A model generated the notes under the pieces. It did no database searches. It saw only the letters and a list, made by a program, of their open reading frames with translations, and was not told where the DNA came from. Positions 21,328 to 32,589 of a DNA stretch of 64,000 nt are shown here, piece after piece; position 1 is the stretch's first letter, and each line of letters begins with the position of its first letter. This DNA comes from Hyaloperonospora brassicae (taxonomy: Eukaryota; Oomycota; Peronosporomycetes; Peronosporales; Peronosporaceae), in the NCBI GenBank assembly GCA_947650285.1, contig CANTFL010001052.1:1-64000 (forward strand). Direction: 5' to 3'. A program made the position numbers and the translations under genes.

Positions 21328-22346
21328 GATCTCTCTCTCTTTCTCTTTCCCTTTGTCGCTGTCTCCTTCTCGGCTACGGACGTGCAGTAGGAAACCAATT
21401 GAGCGACTGGTCTCGAACGAAGCTTTGGTACTGACCGACTGACTGAGCTTCGAGAACGTTTGGCCGGAGCGAGACGAGTGGTACACACGAAGTATGCCAT
21501 TCGACAGGTTTGAGAGGAGGTACGGACCGCGATGTCCGCACACGCGATCCGCGATGAGGGGACTCGTACATTAGGCAGTTGAGGCGGTTGCTCTTCTGTC
21601 TTTGCATACCCTGTAAGAAGTAATGGACTACATAAAAGCGGAGCTACACAGCGCGTTGTTGACTTTTTTGCACGACCGACATCGCCCTGTGCTTGGCCAA
21701 GCGTGTATACCGAGACTTTATACGCTTGAGGGCTCTGGACTCGCGGTTCAAAAGGGTCGACTGTTCATTACGTCATTTCCTCCTGTTGCGTCATTTCCTC
21801 TGTTGGTCTCGGTGTGATGTCGCCAATTCGTGCTTAATAGGTAGCTCTGATGTGACAGTTCGCGCTGTACATGGCGAAAACACATATTCGCACGGAGATC
21901 ACTTTGTGTAGCTCGTATCGATTTTTTTGCCGCAATTGACACGGCCAGCAGAAGAGAGATGAAGTGAGAGCTCAGCTGCCCATCTTCGCTTGTTGCTTCT
22001 GCCGCCACGCTCGCTTTGCGGTAGACGCACGGTCGGAACGTATGCGACAACTGTGAGCGTCAAATCCAGCTACCGTAAGTAAGTTCCTCCATCTACTATG
22101 CATGCGTCTTTTTACATTGGCCAACGATCCAGAACTTGCCATAGACCTCAATGTACAGGCAGAGTAAGTCAGATATGTCGCAGCACTCGGTAGCACCACA
22201 AGATTGTCCGATGGGGAACGGTGTGAACCAGCTTTACGTCAAATCAAAGTCAGGCGTGGCGCTGAGCAAGTGCTCGTATGCATGCAGTGAGCAGGCGACC
22301 CACACGAGAGCAGTTTTTCGGATTGTTCTCCTCAGAGTGCACAGAG
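21328..22346. other. Intergenic region upstream of p23
   Basis: A CT/GA-rich stretch (about 21329-21368) lies just upstream of the p23 start. Beyond it I see only short unsupported frames. Confidence 0.45.
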
Positions 22347-22900
22347 TCACTCGTTGATCTGCTGTATGGCAGTCTCCAGGCTCTCATCTGTCGGATCGTA
22401 ATGCTGTGCGATGCGCAGAAATGACGCGATGGATTTTATAGACATGATCATCAGCACAGACGCGCAAGAATGTACACAAACACATGTGTGTTGAACAACA
22501 CACCCAACATGTCAAGCAACGGCTGACAAGTATTGCTGTAGGACTCACAACGCACGTGCAGAAGATGTGGTCTTTCCAAGTCCTTGCTACGGTGCGAGAT
22601 GTGTTCTCCATAAGTCCAATACCCAATTTCCATTCCAAAAAAAAAGCTAGACATTTGCACCGGTCTGAGAAAAGATCCGGAAATGGTCCAGCGCCACAAA
22701 TAGACCAATAATCGCACCTGGTGAAAAAACACGTACAAAAGCTATCCCGAATATCCGCGATCGGACGTTTCTCTCTTGTTCAGCTCGCAACTGACTCTGT
22801 TCTTACCGTGCAGACGTCGCACATATTCGGTCGAAATCAACTCAAAAATCGCCGTCCGTGGGACAGCCGTGCGGTCACTTACTTCCTCCCATTCCTTCAT
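22347..22900 (-). CDS. Possible small multi-exon gene, unrecognised
   Basis: A tentative model. From the ATG at 22900 (minus strand) the frame reads MKEWEEVSDRTAVPRTAIFE...YVRRLHG, then meets a good donor (G|GTAAGAAC, about 22807). After an acceptor preceded by a T-rich tract (TTTTTTCACCAG, about 22720) the frame continues with the hydrophobic GAIIGLFVALDHFRIFSQT, a possible membrane helix. The terminal segment before the TGA at 22349-22347 reads HYDPTDESLETAIQQINE. The middle exon is ambiguous; one workable choice ends at a GTGAGT donor near 22550. No family is recognised. It lies head-to-head with the Cys-rich gene at 22991. Confidence 0.35.
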
Positions 22901-22920
22901 CGGCCTCGACGAGAAACAGC

Positions 22921-22960
22921 GACTGACCGACTGACTGACTGACTGACTGACTGACCGACT
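22921..22960. repeat. (GACT)n repeat in a short divergent promoter
   Basis: Ten GACT/GACC units occupy most of the 90-bp gap between the possible minus-strand gene (start 22900) and the Cys-rich gene (start 22991). Confidence 0.8.
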
Positions 22961-22990
22961 TCCCGATTAACGGACTCTCGACACCGACTC

Positions 22991-23203
22991 ATGTGCTGCT
23001 GCTGCGACGACGACTGCTGTTGCTGCCTCTGCGGGTCACTGACCGCCCTATGCTGCTGCTGCAGAGACGACAAGCGCCGTGACGACCGCCGCAGCCGCCG
23101 GTCTTCGCGGCACGACCGCGTGGTCTACGTGAACCCCGTTGTCGTGCAGCCCGGCCCGCCGCAACACGGCTACCACCAGGGCGGCTACTACAATCGAGTG
23201 TAG
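22991..23203 (+). CDS. Cys-rich basic mini-protein (paralogue 1)
   Basis: 70 aa. The N-terminus holds Cys clusters (CCCC, DDDCCCCLCG, LTALCCCC) with acidic pairs. A strongly basic Arg/Asp stretch follows, then VVYVNPVVVQP and a Gly/Tyr/His tail. There is no signal peptide. The layout matches the protein at 25404-25601 segment by segment (DD..CCLCG.LTA.CCCC, a basic run, RVVYV.PV), so both are likely real genes of one family. Clustered Cys beside basic residues suggests S-acylation and membrane attachment, loosely like plant CYSTM proteins, although those carry the Cys module at the C-terminus. Function unknown. Confidence 0.65.
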   Translation: MCCCCDDDCCCCLCGSLTALCCCCRDDKRRDDRRSRRSSRHDRVVYVNPVVVQPGPPQHGYHQGGYYNRV

Positions 23204-24153
23204 CCGGCTCGAGGCGCGAGACTCTACGGACGACGACGAGACGGCCGAGGATGCCGCAGTCATGTATAGCGCGACCGTATCGTGCTTTTTACCGCACTGA
23301 GCTGCACTGTGACGTCATGGGAGCGACACCATTAGAGCTAAACCTGCATTGAACAAAGTGGGGTTATGTTTGGGCTGCGAGTCAGTGTCAGTGTTTGTGG
23401 TTTCTGTGGTCGGTGTCTTGGGATGTCACAAAGTCGGTGAAAAAAGAACGACACGTGCGACTTTGTGCGCACGTTCGATCGACGGCGGAAGTAATCACGA
23501 GCACTGTATTGTCCCACGACTTGTTGCGATACTGAATAGCACGCGAGAGTAGGGGTGGACAGGACCATACAGAGCTGGAACGAGAGGCCCCTCGCGCAGC
23601 GACCACACAAAGTTGACAGCAGCTGTTCGTGGCATCAGTGTCTGACGCGCGGACTCGGACCGCTGTTGGACACTTGGGCGCCTGCTGCTATCGCGGCGAC
23701 GGCGGCGCCGATCGTCATGATCGAGACCCCCTTTTTCTATCTCTGCATGTCGTCATGCCACTGCAACTGGTGCCTGACGCCAGGTCCGCCTCTTCACGCA
23801 CACAAAAGTGCACTCGACCGCATCACAATCGATCGCGTTGCTTAATTGCTTGGCAAAACACGTTCGAAACAGGCGCTGTCCATGATGTCGTTTTTGCACG
23901 ACAAAATGTAGCAGTCTTGGAACTCGTTGGACCTCTTGTTAGCTGCTTGAACTTGAGGCAAAACACACACACACGAGCAAAGAAGTACAAGGGCTTTGCG
24001 GTCAGTATCAACTCTCTCGTGCCGAGACCATCAGTAAGGAAGTCTTGCTTTTTCCGATAACTCTCTTACGGACTATATCCGTCTGCATATCACGAAAAGA
24101 GCTTCCGTTTCTTGCCATCAAAAGCTGGGATAGTGGTTCGCAGTAAGGAGGTC
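23204..24153. other. Intergenic region between Cys-rich gene 1 and the hypothetical minus-strand gene
   Basis: Only overlapping short frames without recognisable content, and a short (CA)n run near 23962-23973. No RNA gene seen. Confidence 0.45.
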
Positions 24154-24993
24154 TTATATGTAGTAATACGTCGGTTGGCGCGGATGAGTTCCGTTGGAGT
24201 CGCGCTGTAGTACCCTTGGACGTTGGTAGTTGCCACCTGCACTGCCGGCAGTAGCGTCCCCGCTATACTGTCTCTTTTTTTCAGCGCGAAAGACTCGGTA
24301 GACAAAGCTCGGCACTGCCTTTGCTAAATCTAAGCCTCCGAGTCGATGGAGTCGATACTGCGCACTGAAACTCAGTGGCTGGAGGACTCGCAGCACCCGA
24401 TCCATCTCGGACGTGCTCTTCCACTTGTCAAGTAGGTCTGAGCACTCCTCGCACTCGGCTCCGGACGACGCAGAGCTCGAGATCTCTGGCGTATCCAAGT
24501 AAGGTATCTCGGACTTTGATGTTGTCTCGTTCCTCTTGTTAGGCATAAAGCCCCCAACGCCACACGGACGATCGTTCAAACGGACGTTCTGTAAATCCAG
24601 CGTCCGGCACAAATTGGCTTCAACTTCCGGTGCACCTCTCTTTTCCTCGTGCTTTCGCTGCTGGCGCCTCATTCTCGCGTGCATTTGTGCCTCAAAGACG
24701 TTGTTGTTCACCGAGTGTCGTGCACAGTCCCGTGGTCGTCGCGGCGACTCACGGCCTTTGGCGACCAGGAACTGGGGTGCGAGGAAAGCAAATGCTTTCC
24801 TCTGCTCAATGTAACTGCACGCCAGTGTTGCGTGCTTGTTGACGACGACGAGAATAACAACGCAGAGGTCGAGACAAAAGAACCCACAAATGCTCGACGC
24901 GAGACAAAAAGAGGAGGACAGCGTGTAGTTTAGGTCGTCGACACTACTCGAAGAGTGTCGTACAGCACCATTGCTCTTGCAACGACATGACAT
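24154..24993 (-). CDS. Hypothetical protein with a possible N-terminal membrane segment
   Basis: 279 aa from the ATG at 24993. An upstream in-frame extension to 25080 begins with TTG and is not used. A Cys-rich hydrophobic stretch (FCLASSICGFFCLDLCVVI then LVVV, about residues 29-51) could span a membrane, in which case the protein would be a signal-anchored type. The rest is soluble: a basic region with RRQQRKHEEKR (about 103-120), an acidic Ser/Glu region with two close Cys (CEECSDLLDKW), and a helical C-terminal block (MDRVLRVLQPLSF..QYRLHRLGGLDLAKAVPSFVYRVFR). No RXLR or other effector motif and no known domain. An alternative start in the middle (MHARMRRQQ) would drop the hydrophobic part. 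Confidence 0.5.
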   Translation of the reverse strand: MSCRCKSNGAVRHSSSSVDDLNYTLSSSFCLASSICGFFCLDLCVVILVVVNKHATLACSYIEQRKAFAFLAPQFLVAKGRESPRRPRDCARHSVNNNVFEAQMHARMRRQQRKHEEKRGAPEVEANLCRTLDLQNVRLNDRPCGVGGFMPNKRNETTSKSEIPYLDTPEISSSASSGAECEECSDLLDKWKSTSEMDRVLRVLQPLSFSAQYRLHRLGGLDLAKAVPSFVYRVFRAEKKRQYSGDATAGSAGGNYQRPRVLQRDSNGTHPRQPTYYYI

Positions 24994-25403
24994 GACAGAC
25001 TGTCGCTCGTACTCTTGCGATCTTCCGTCGATTGCCGCGAGCTCGTTTGTTGTTGCCAGGTCGGCAACAAGATGGTGCAATAGTTGGGGATAAATGGATA
25101 CATGGAATGTTTTGTGAGGAAACTGTGTTGTTTATCACAGTTGAGAGGATCGGGTGCGTCCAATCTCAGTTTATTCGCTGCAAGAGAAAAAACGAACGAA
25201 GCGGTATGAGTCACACGTGCATCTGGTCGGCGTGGACAGCGGCGGTGCCGCACCGCTTTTTTGTTCCACTGGATTTTCCATTGCCTTTGTCGTCGGTGTG
25301 GTGGCTTTCATGAGCGGTCAAGAGGTTGCACAAAAGTCAAAAGTCAAAAAGCAACAAGACGCGCATACCGCACTGCACCCACCCGCCCGCCCGCTTTTCC
25401 ACC
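24994..25403. other. Divergent promoter region
   Basis: 410 bp between the minus-strand hypothetical gene and Cys-rich gene 2. No gene or clear motif seen. Confidence 0.45.
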
Positions 25404-25601
25404 ATGTGCATCCCCGTCTGTATCCCGTGCGGCGACGACCTCGGCTGCTGCCTCTGTGGCATGCTCACTGCGTGCTGCTGCTGCGGTGGCAACAACAACC
25501 GCCGCCGCGCGCCTCGTCAGCGCGTCGTCTACGTGCAACCAGTCCCAGTGTACCACCGACCTCGTCGCAGCATCTTCAAAGGCAGACGCTCGAGGTGGTA
25601 G
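25404..25601 (+). CDS. Cys-rich basic mini-protein (paralogue 2)
   Basis: 65 aa, with the ATG at 25404 in a favourable context (CCACCATG). MCIPVCIPCGDDLG is followed by CCLCGMLTACCCCGG, an Asn/Arg-rich linker, RVVYVQPVPVYH and a basic C-terminus ending in RRSRW. Cys spacing and the VVYV.PV motif match the protein at 22991-23203, about 2.4 kb upstream in the same orientation. The pair looks like an old local duplication. It has no secretion signal; cytosolic, possibly membrane-tethered through Cys acylation (inference). Confidence 0.65.
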   Translation: MCIPVCIPCGDDLGCCLCGMLTACCCCGGNNNRRRAPRQRVVYVQPVPVYHRPRRSIFKGRRSRW

Positions 25602-26875
25602 AGTCGCCAGATCTGGCGCATCCTGCAATGTTGCCGACAGACCAGTGGGGCAGCCGAAGGGGCAATCATTCGAGTACACACACACACACACACACTCACA
25701 CACGCAGTGGGACAAGAACTAGAGTGCGCCGCGTGACACGAGACAGCTTTGATGAGAATACACAGGATATAGGAACACTAGTAGGCAGTAATCCCGATTT
25801 TCAACAAGTGGTTCGTCCGTTTAGACTGTACATGGCCACACGCGCTAAACTGACTTGTCGGCCATAAGAGAGGGTAACGCCGACGGTCGTGATTGGCTGA
25901 GAGGTGCAATCGCGCATGAGCCGCATCCCCCCGGATAAACAAAACAGTCGCGTCACCGATAGCTGGCCATGCTTTGTGTGGCTATCCTGTAGCTCGTAAT
26001 ACCTGCCAGCCTTGACGACGTTACGTGATCAAAGTGTTGCTCGTAGACGAATGACCCCAAAGTTCGAGGTCGCGTGTTTAATCGCGTCTGACATAATGGT
26101 CACACCACACAAGACACATCTTGTGTGGAGCGTATACGTGCAATCGATTGTTGTGCTCGTGACATCTTCATTGCTATCCGTACTTACTCCTGTACTAGTG
26201 AACAAACGCTTTGCACTGCTCGCATGTACGTCTCACTGACATCTCCGCGTGTCTTTGGCAGCCCATCACAGTCTTAGTGATCGCTGCCTATAGACTCACG
26301 GCAGCATGTCGTTCCACACTCACATTTGGTACCCAATCCGTTTCAACACGCGCCCAAGCGCATCCGACGAGCTCCTGCCATGCGCTCTTTCATGCATTCG
26401 CGTCCACTACAACGTGCATGCTAAACAGCTTCGACGTTACGTCTGCAGATCGTTTTCGTTCTGTTGTCGTCAAAACAAATCGAATGGACAACAAGTTGCA
26501 TCTTGTCGCGATGAGTTCCAACATCAAAGCACTCGTGTATGAATGTCCTTATCTAGACTATTGATCAGGTCAGCATGAGACAATGGAACGTGAATGATAG
26601 CAGTAAACGTGTCGGGTCACACGTATCACTACGTGGCACAAACGTGTCGCGCAGTAGACGTACGAAGCCGACTGCCCGATGGACATATTTCAGCAATTAT
26701 CCACCTTGTGAATGTATGTATGTAAACCGGTGAAAACAGGCGGCAGCTGGTCCCCAAATCACATACATTATTCATCCAGCGTTTGTACCGTATTTACCGC
26801 ATCTGACGCATTTCAGCCCGTTATAAAGTCGACGCCAACTCCGATTTGTGTTGCAATAATCTCCTGACTCGGATC
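25602..26875. other. Intergenic region upstream of ATG7
   Basis: It contains a (CA)n microsatellite at about 25676-25709 and no supported gene. The proximal part presumably carries the ATG7 promoter. Confidence 0.5.
25676..25709. repeat. (CA)n microsatellite
   Basis: A CA run interrupted once by CT, downstream of Cys-rich gene 2. Confidence 0.85.
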
Positions 26876-29245
26876 ATGACGACGGAGGACGGGTGGCAGG
26901 TCCTCAAGTTCCAGCCGTGGAACAGCGCGCCAGATGTGTCGTTCTGGCAGCAACTCACGTCGCTCAAGCTCGACAAGTTCCACCTCGACGACCAGGCGCA
27001 GGTGAGCAACGATCCGTTTTAGGCGGTCGTAACCCACACACAATGCGGGACTCGCAAGTAGACTCTCTCTAAACTGATACCTTTGCTGCCCAGAACATTA
27101 CGGGATATTTCACTCCAGGGCGGTCCATCAGTGTCCCAGCACGTTTTACCGTGGACGACAGTGCTTTTTCGAGTGCGGACGGCGCCCAAACGAACGTAAT
27201 TTTGGGCTTTGACAGCACACATCTTGTGCCAATTCTCATCATGAACATGTGCGGTAAAAACAAACAGAGACAACGATCGTGCGCGATACGAGTGGCAAGC
27301 GCCTGGACTGCTTTTCAATACAAACACTCTCGAGGTGATGTCGGCCTGGTGGTTCCATGGCGTGTTTAACAATGGGACTCACTTGTCGGTTTTGCACCCG
27401 TGTTGTAAACGATGACAGGCTTTCAAAAATCTGGATAAAAACGCGTTGCTTCGATGTGCTGGCGAGCAGATCTTGGACTTGATACTATGTGCTGGCAGCG
27501 ACGACATGGCAGTCGAACGTCTCAACAGCTTCGTCCTGATCACGTTTGCTGATCTGAAGAAACACTCGTTCCTTTACTGGTTTGGGTTCCCAGCAGTATC
27601 CCCACCAACAGCGTTCCAGTTTCGAGCGCCGCCAGTGGCAGTGTCTTCGATCTTGTCCGCTACCGAACAAGTTCAAGCGCTTCGTGCTCTACTGAGTCTA
27701 CGTCCGGTGCACGTTGAGGCAGGTGCAGTAGAGGGCAACTTTCCGCCATTTTTCGTGGTTGAACGCTTGGCCGAAGACGTGGATAGTGAGGAAGTGGTGA
27801 GAGTGTTGACGATCCAGAGTTGGAGGGCACTTGATCATCGTGCGGATGATGTGGCCGAGACGCTGTTTGGCTTCGTTGATCCCTGTCCTCTCAAAACAAA
27901 CCCCGGGTGGCCTCTACGCAATTTGTTGGCACTGCTCACTGCGCTTCCAGCCGGTAAACTGGATATCTCGAAATCACTGACCATCATCTCTTTCCGTGAG
28001 CATGTACATCATTTAACGACAGTACCGGATGACTTTGAGTGGCAGAACTCGATGGTCTTTGAGGTCAAAAGCGATCAAGCGTTCATGGCCAACGGTCGGT
28101 CGCGGCAAGATGTACGCGTGATTGGCTGGGAAGCTAATATTCGCGGCAAAATGGGTCCACGAACGATGGAGCTTGGTGGTATCTTGGATCCCATTCGACT
28201 CACGGAAACGTCCGTGGATTTGAATCTGAAGCTCATGAGATGGCGCCAACTGCCTTCACTTGACTTGGACCTACTGTCTCAGACCAAGTGTTTGCTGCTG
28301 GGGGCAGGGACTCTTGGCTGTTACACAGCAAGATGCCTGCTTTCATGGGGGTTTCGCCACATCACTTTTGTCGATAATTCCACGGTGAGCCACTCGAATC
28401 CCGTTCGTCAGCCCCTATTCGAGTTCCAAGACGTTGGGAAGCCCAAGGGCGAGTGCGCGGCTGCAGCGCTAAAACGCATTTTCCCGCTTGTTAACGCGCA
28501 GGCTGTGAACCTTACAATTCCAATGGCAGGCCACGCACTGAGCAGTGTGCAATTGATGGAAGAAGCTAAAAAGGGCCTTGAGACACTGGAACAACTGATT
28601 GATGCGCACGATGTCGTTTTCTTGGGAACGGATTCACGCGAGAGTCGATGGCTTCCAACCGTAATTGCTGCATCGAAAAAGAAGCTTGTAATGAACGCGG
28701 CACTCGGTTTCGACAGCTATCTAGTGATGCGCCACGGTGTCCGTCTTGACAGCGACAACAGGGATACGACGGAGCCGTCACTAGGCTGCTACTTCTGCAA
28801 CGACATCGTGAGTCCCCGTGACTCACTGAAAGACCGTACACTGGATCAAATGTGCACAGTGACTCGACCGGGTCTTGCCCCCATTGCTGCAGCAACAGCC
28901 GTGGAACTCCTCGTCGCTGTGCTGCACTCGCCACAAGGAAAGCACGTGGCTGCTGACAAGCCAGAGAATGGATCGGTTCCAATGGGGTACATTCCGCACC
29001 AGCTGCGGGGGTTCTTGAATGCGTTTGCCAACATGGTGATCACGGGCGAAGCGTTTGATAAGTGCATTGCGTGCAGCTCCAAAGTGCTGGACGCGTATGC
29101 GAGGGACGGCCTGGGTTTGCTCGAAAAAGCATGCAATGCCACTGCTTACTTAGAAGAGCTCACGGGGCTGACACAGCTCACTGAAACAGCTGACCTACTT
29201 ATGGTCGACCTCGAAGACAGTGACGAAGACGGTGACATGATCTAA
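26876..29245 (+). CDS. ATG7: Autophagy E1-like enzyme ATG7
   Basis: Exons 26876-27001, 27094-27195, 27293-27334 and 27419-29245 give 698 aa, the usual length. The introns are 92, 97 and 84 nt. The 97-nt intron is inferred because the frame shifts by one between 27195 and 27293; GT/AG sites there restore LLFNTNTLE after GYFTPGRS...SSAD. The N-terminal domain opens with FQPWNSAPDVSFWQQLTSLKL. The adenylation domain has LLLGAGTLGC (GxGxxG near residue 385) and DNSTVSHSNPVRQPLF. The catalytic Cys lies in DQMCTVTRPG (residue 569, codon 28853-28855). The acidic C-terminal tail, which in the family recruits ATG8, is present. ATG7 activates ATG8 and ATG12 in the cytosol and passes them to ATG3 and ATG10. 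Confidence 0.94.
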
Positions 29246-29668
29246 TTGACGCTGACGAGTCCTCGAAGCGTCGTATTGTAAGCGATGATATTTCACGTGT
29301 ACGAACTTTCTCAAACAAGAGGCAAATGTATAACTTGACGTGATAACTACTTGCGTGCAAAGTCTCGACATTGCATCAGTCAGTCTCTCACTCAGTCACT
29401 GAGTCAGTCAGTCACTTTGTTACTGGTCCAACCGGGTGCGATCGCTGCGAGCCGTTACTTGGTAAGATAAAAAAAAACCCACCTCGCCTCCGTTATTTAC
29501 GACCCGGTTGGTAATTTACGACTTTAGCTGATTGGACAGCGCGATCTCTCTCTCTCTCTCTCTCTCTCTTGTAACACACACAGCCCCAAACGCTTTCGAG
29601 CTCCCCCCCCCGAGTCGCCTCGTCTCGACCCGCCCGTCCTCCCCCCTCTCGTTCTCGTCCACTGCACC
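29246..29668. other. Spacer and promoter of eRF1
   Basis: It holds CAGT/GACT-type short repeats (29376-29415) and a (CT)n tract at about 29545-29570, the latter in the likely 5'UTR of eRF1. Confidence 0.5.
29545..29570. repeat. (CT)n microsatellite upstream of eRF1
   Basis: Twelve to thirteen CT units about 100 nt before the eRF1 ATG. Confidence 0.85.
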
Positions 29669-31113
29669 ATGTCGTCGACAACCCCTCCGAACGCTGCGGA
29701 CGATCAGGTGGAGCTCTTTAAGGTGAAAAAGCTCATCAAGTCCCTCCAAGCTGCTCGCGGGTAGGTGCATCCTGTCATTTATCGAAAATCGCGCGATTGT
29801 CGGTGAAAACTATTCACAACCCCCAGTGGCTCGCAAAAATAACTTTCATGTAACTTACGGTCTTTTTTCGCTTGCGCTCCAGCAATGGCACGAGTATGAT
29901 CTCGTTGATTATCCCGCCAAAGCAGCAGATCCCATTGGTCGCCAAGATGCTGGCGGACGAAATGGGTACAGCATCCAACATCAAGTCGCGTGTGAATCGC
30001 TTGTCGGTGCTGGGCGCCATTACGTCCACGCAGCAGCGTCTGAAGCTCTACAACAAGTGCCCACCTAATGGACTGATCATTTACTGCGGAACGATCATCA
30101 CGGACGAGGGCAAAGAGAAGCGCGTGAACATTGACTTTGAGCCTTTCCGTCCCATCAACACGTCGCTCTACATGTGTGACAACAAGTTCCACACGGAAGC
30201 GCTGGGCGAGTTGCTGCAGGACAATGACCGCTTTGGGTTCATCGTCATGGACGGTAATGGAGCGCTCTATGGCGCGGTCTCTGGCAGCAATCGGGAGATC
30301 CTGCACAAGTTTTCCGTCGACTTGCCCAAGAAACACGGTCGAGGTGGTCAATCTGCGTTGCGTTTCGCGCGGTTGCGTCTCGAGAAGCGCCACAATTATG
30401 TGCGCAAGGTGGCCGAAACGGCGACACAGATGTTCATTACGAACGACCAGCCGAACGTGTCGAACCTTGTGCTGGCCGGTTCGGCCGACTTTAAGAACGA
30501 ACTGAATGGCAGCGACTTGTTTGACAAACGGCTGGCAGCGATTGTCGTCAAAGTCGTGGATGTGTCGTACGGTGGAGAGAACGGGTTCAACCAGGCGATT
30601 GAGCTTGCGGCGGAGACGCTTACGAACGTCAAGTTTGTTCAGGAGAAGAAACTGATTGTCAGCTATATGGAGGAAATTGCTCAGGATTCGGGCAAGTACT
30701 GCTTTGGTGTGAGCGATACCATGAAGGCGCTGGATTTGGGTGCCGTGGAGACGCTCATTTTGTGGGAGGACCTTCCTCATCACCGCTACGTGCTTCGTAA
30801 CGAGGCTACTGGATCCGAGTCGGTGAAGATTTTGTCGCCGTCCGAAGAGACAGTGGACTCGAACTTTGTCGACTCGGATACGGGAGCAAAGCTAGAGACG
30901 GTGGACCGCATGCCTCTGGTGGAGTGGTTTGCCAACAACTACCAACAGTTCGGAACGACGCTGGAGTTCGTCACGGCGCGTTCGCAGGAGGGCTCGCAGT
31001 TTTGCCAGGGTTTTGGCGGCATTGGTGGCATTTTGCGGTGGAAGGTGGACTTTATGGAGATGGACTACGAGTTTGATGACGACGACGACTTTGATGAAGA
31101 CGCGTTCATGTAG
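29669..31113 (+). CDS. Peptide chain release factor eRF1
   Basis: Exon 1 is 29669-29760 and exon 2 is 29883-31113. The 122-nt intron (GG|GTAGGT ... CCAG|C) splits a Gly codon. The product is 440 aa, as expected (human 437). Class I release factor: it reads all three stop codons in the A site and triggers peptide release with eRF3. Seen motifs are NIKS (63-66) and YMCDNKF (127-133, the YxCxxxF stop-recognition motif) in domain N, and the catalytic GGQ (185-187) within [15 protein letters not shown] in domain M. The C-terminal domain ends in a very acidic tail ([12 protein letters not shown]). All key residues are intact. Confidence 0.97.
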
Positions 31114-32589
31114 AAGTAATTATAGCGCGACGCTGCGCTTCGTCAGGGAGAGCTTCACGTACTGTGACGCTGCGGGAAGAACGAGCGCAACCAAGAAGTG
31201 AATTTCTTGCAGCGTCTGAGCGGGGACGTCGATAGATTTTGTGAGCAGGGAGCAGCACAGCGGCCGAAGTAAGCGACTAATGCAAGGCACGAATTACTAG
31301 GCTTTTGCACTCGAGTCAACATGCATGCACTGTTGAGCTAACAAAGTTTGTTACCGAGTTGTTGCTGTGTCGCTTATGCTAGCAGAAGGAACGATGTGGA
31401 AACTCTGAACGTCACGCAGTACTCTGTAGATCGACGCCGTGATCAGTAAAGCGGTTGCGACTACAGCTCACGCTCCTATCGAGCATAACAAACAGCGCAA
31501 AACGAGGTGTACGAGTCCGCTTCGTGCGATACGTCAGATCGAACCAAAGCAATGGCTCTGATCATTGAGACTCACGATGTGGACAAGAATACAGCCAACG
31601 CTCGGGCCTGCATCATGGGTAATATACTCCGCGGCCAACAAGTAAAGCCTTCTTGCACGAGAACGGAGAAACGGCATGCAAAGGTCGTCTCTCGTTGTCC
31701 TGATCAGCTGTGCCGCGTTTCCGACCAGCAGACACTTTTCGCTGCTGCATGTCGCTGCAACGTCTCTCCTATGCTGTGCATCAAAACAGACAGTGTTCGA
31801 AGTCATGTTGCCATCGTCGCTGAGTAAAATGCAGAACACTGGTCTCATTTGGCACGCAACGTTCCCAATGTCGCAGCTTTGGTGAGTGCAAAGTAGTGTG
31901 CAGTCAAATGCTGACGCGACTTTGCTGCGCCGGACGTGCTTGTTAGTCGCAACGTCGCCATCTACTATGAGCCAAGAAAGCCGATCGTTCTTTGGATCTG
32001 CTCGTAATGTCGGGTCTGCTCATTTACGCACAACACGGTCAATTTCGTTGAGCTTTAGCGTCATTTCCGCAACTGGAGTGCAAGCAGCGATGCTAAGGAG
32101 GGACCAAGCGGAGGAGTGGTCGCTCTCGAAGTATTCGTCTGTGGCATGCGAACGCGGTGCCGATCGTGATGTTAAGCGATTTTTTGTACGTGTACCAGAG
32201 TTCAGCACCGGTAGTCAGTCAGACTCTACGTGCCGCCTGCATCATATAAGGTTGCAAGTCGTGAGCTTTCGCAAAGACTGATTCGACAAAGCCGTACGGA
32301 AAGGTGACATCCCATCTGTACATGCGACGTCAAAATGTAGGATAATAGCATCACAGTCGCTATTGCGGTATGAGCCGTACCAATGCACCTCGAGGCAGCA
32401 AGATTGTGCAATAATCTCCGGACACTTACCACTATTGCTTATGCAGATGCACCAACACTGCCGACGAGGATAAGTCTCGTACCTCCATGTGGACTGAGAC
32501 GTTCGATGGTAACTAAAGGAACCAGCTAACGCCATTGTCGACATACGAAACGCGACATGTAGTAGAGTCTGCCAAACAGCTTTGGCTGC
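31114..32589. other. Region between eRF1 and the decayed Gypsy end
   Basis: Overlapping frames of about 100-130 codons on both strands at 31507-32281, with no recognisable domain or splice pattern. I do not call a gene. Confidence 0.4.

Noticed and set aside
22921..22960. (GACT)n run considered as a CRISPR or satellite-like array
   Set aside because: A simple tetranucleotide microsatellite; no spacers, and the host is eukaryotic.
31507..32281. Overlapping 100-130 codon frames on both strands after eRF1
   Set aside because: No consistent coding signal, splice structure or family match.
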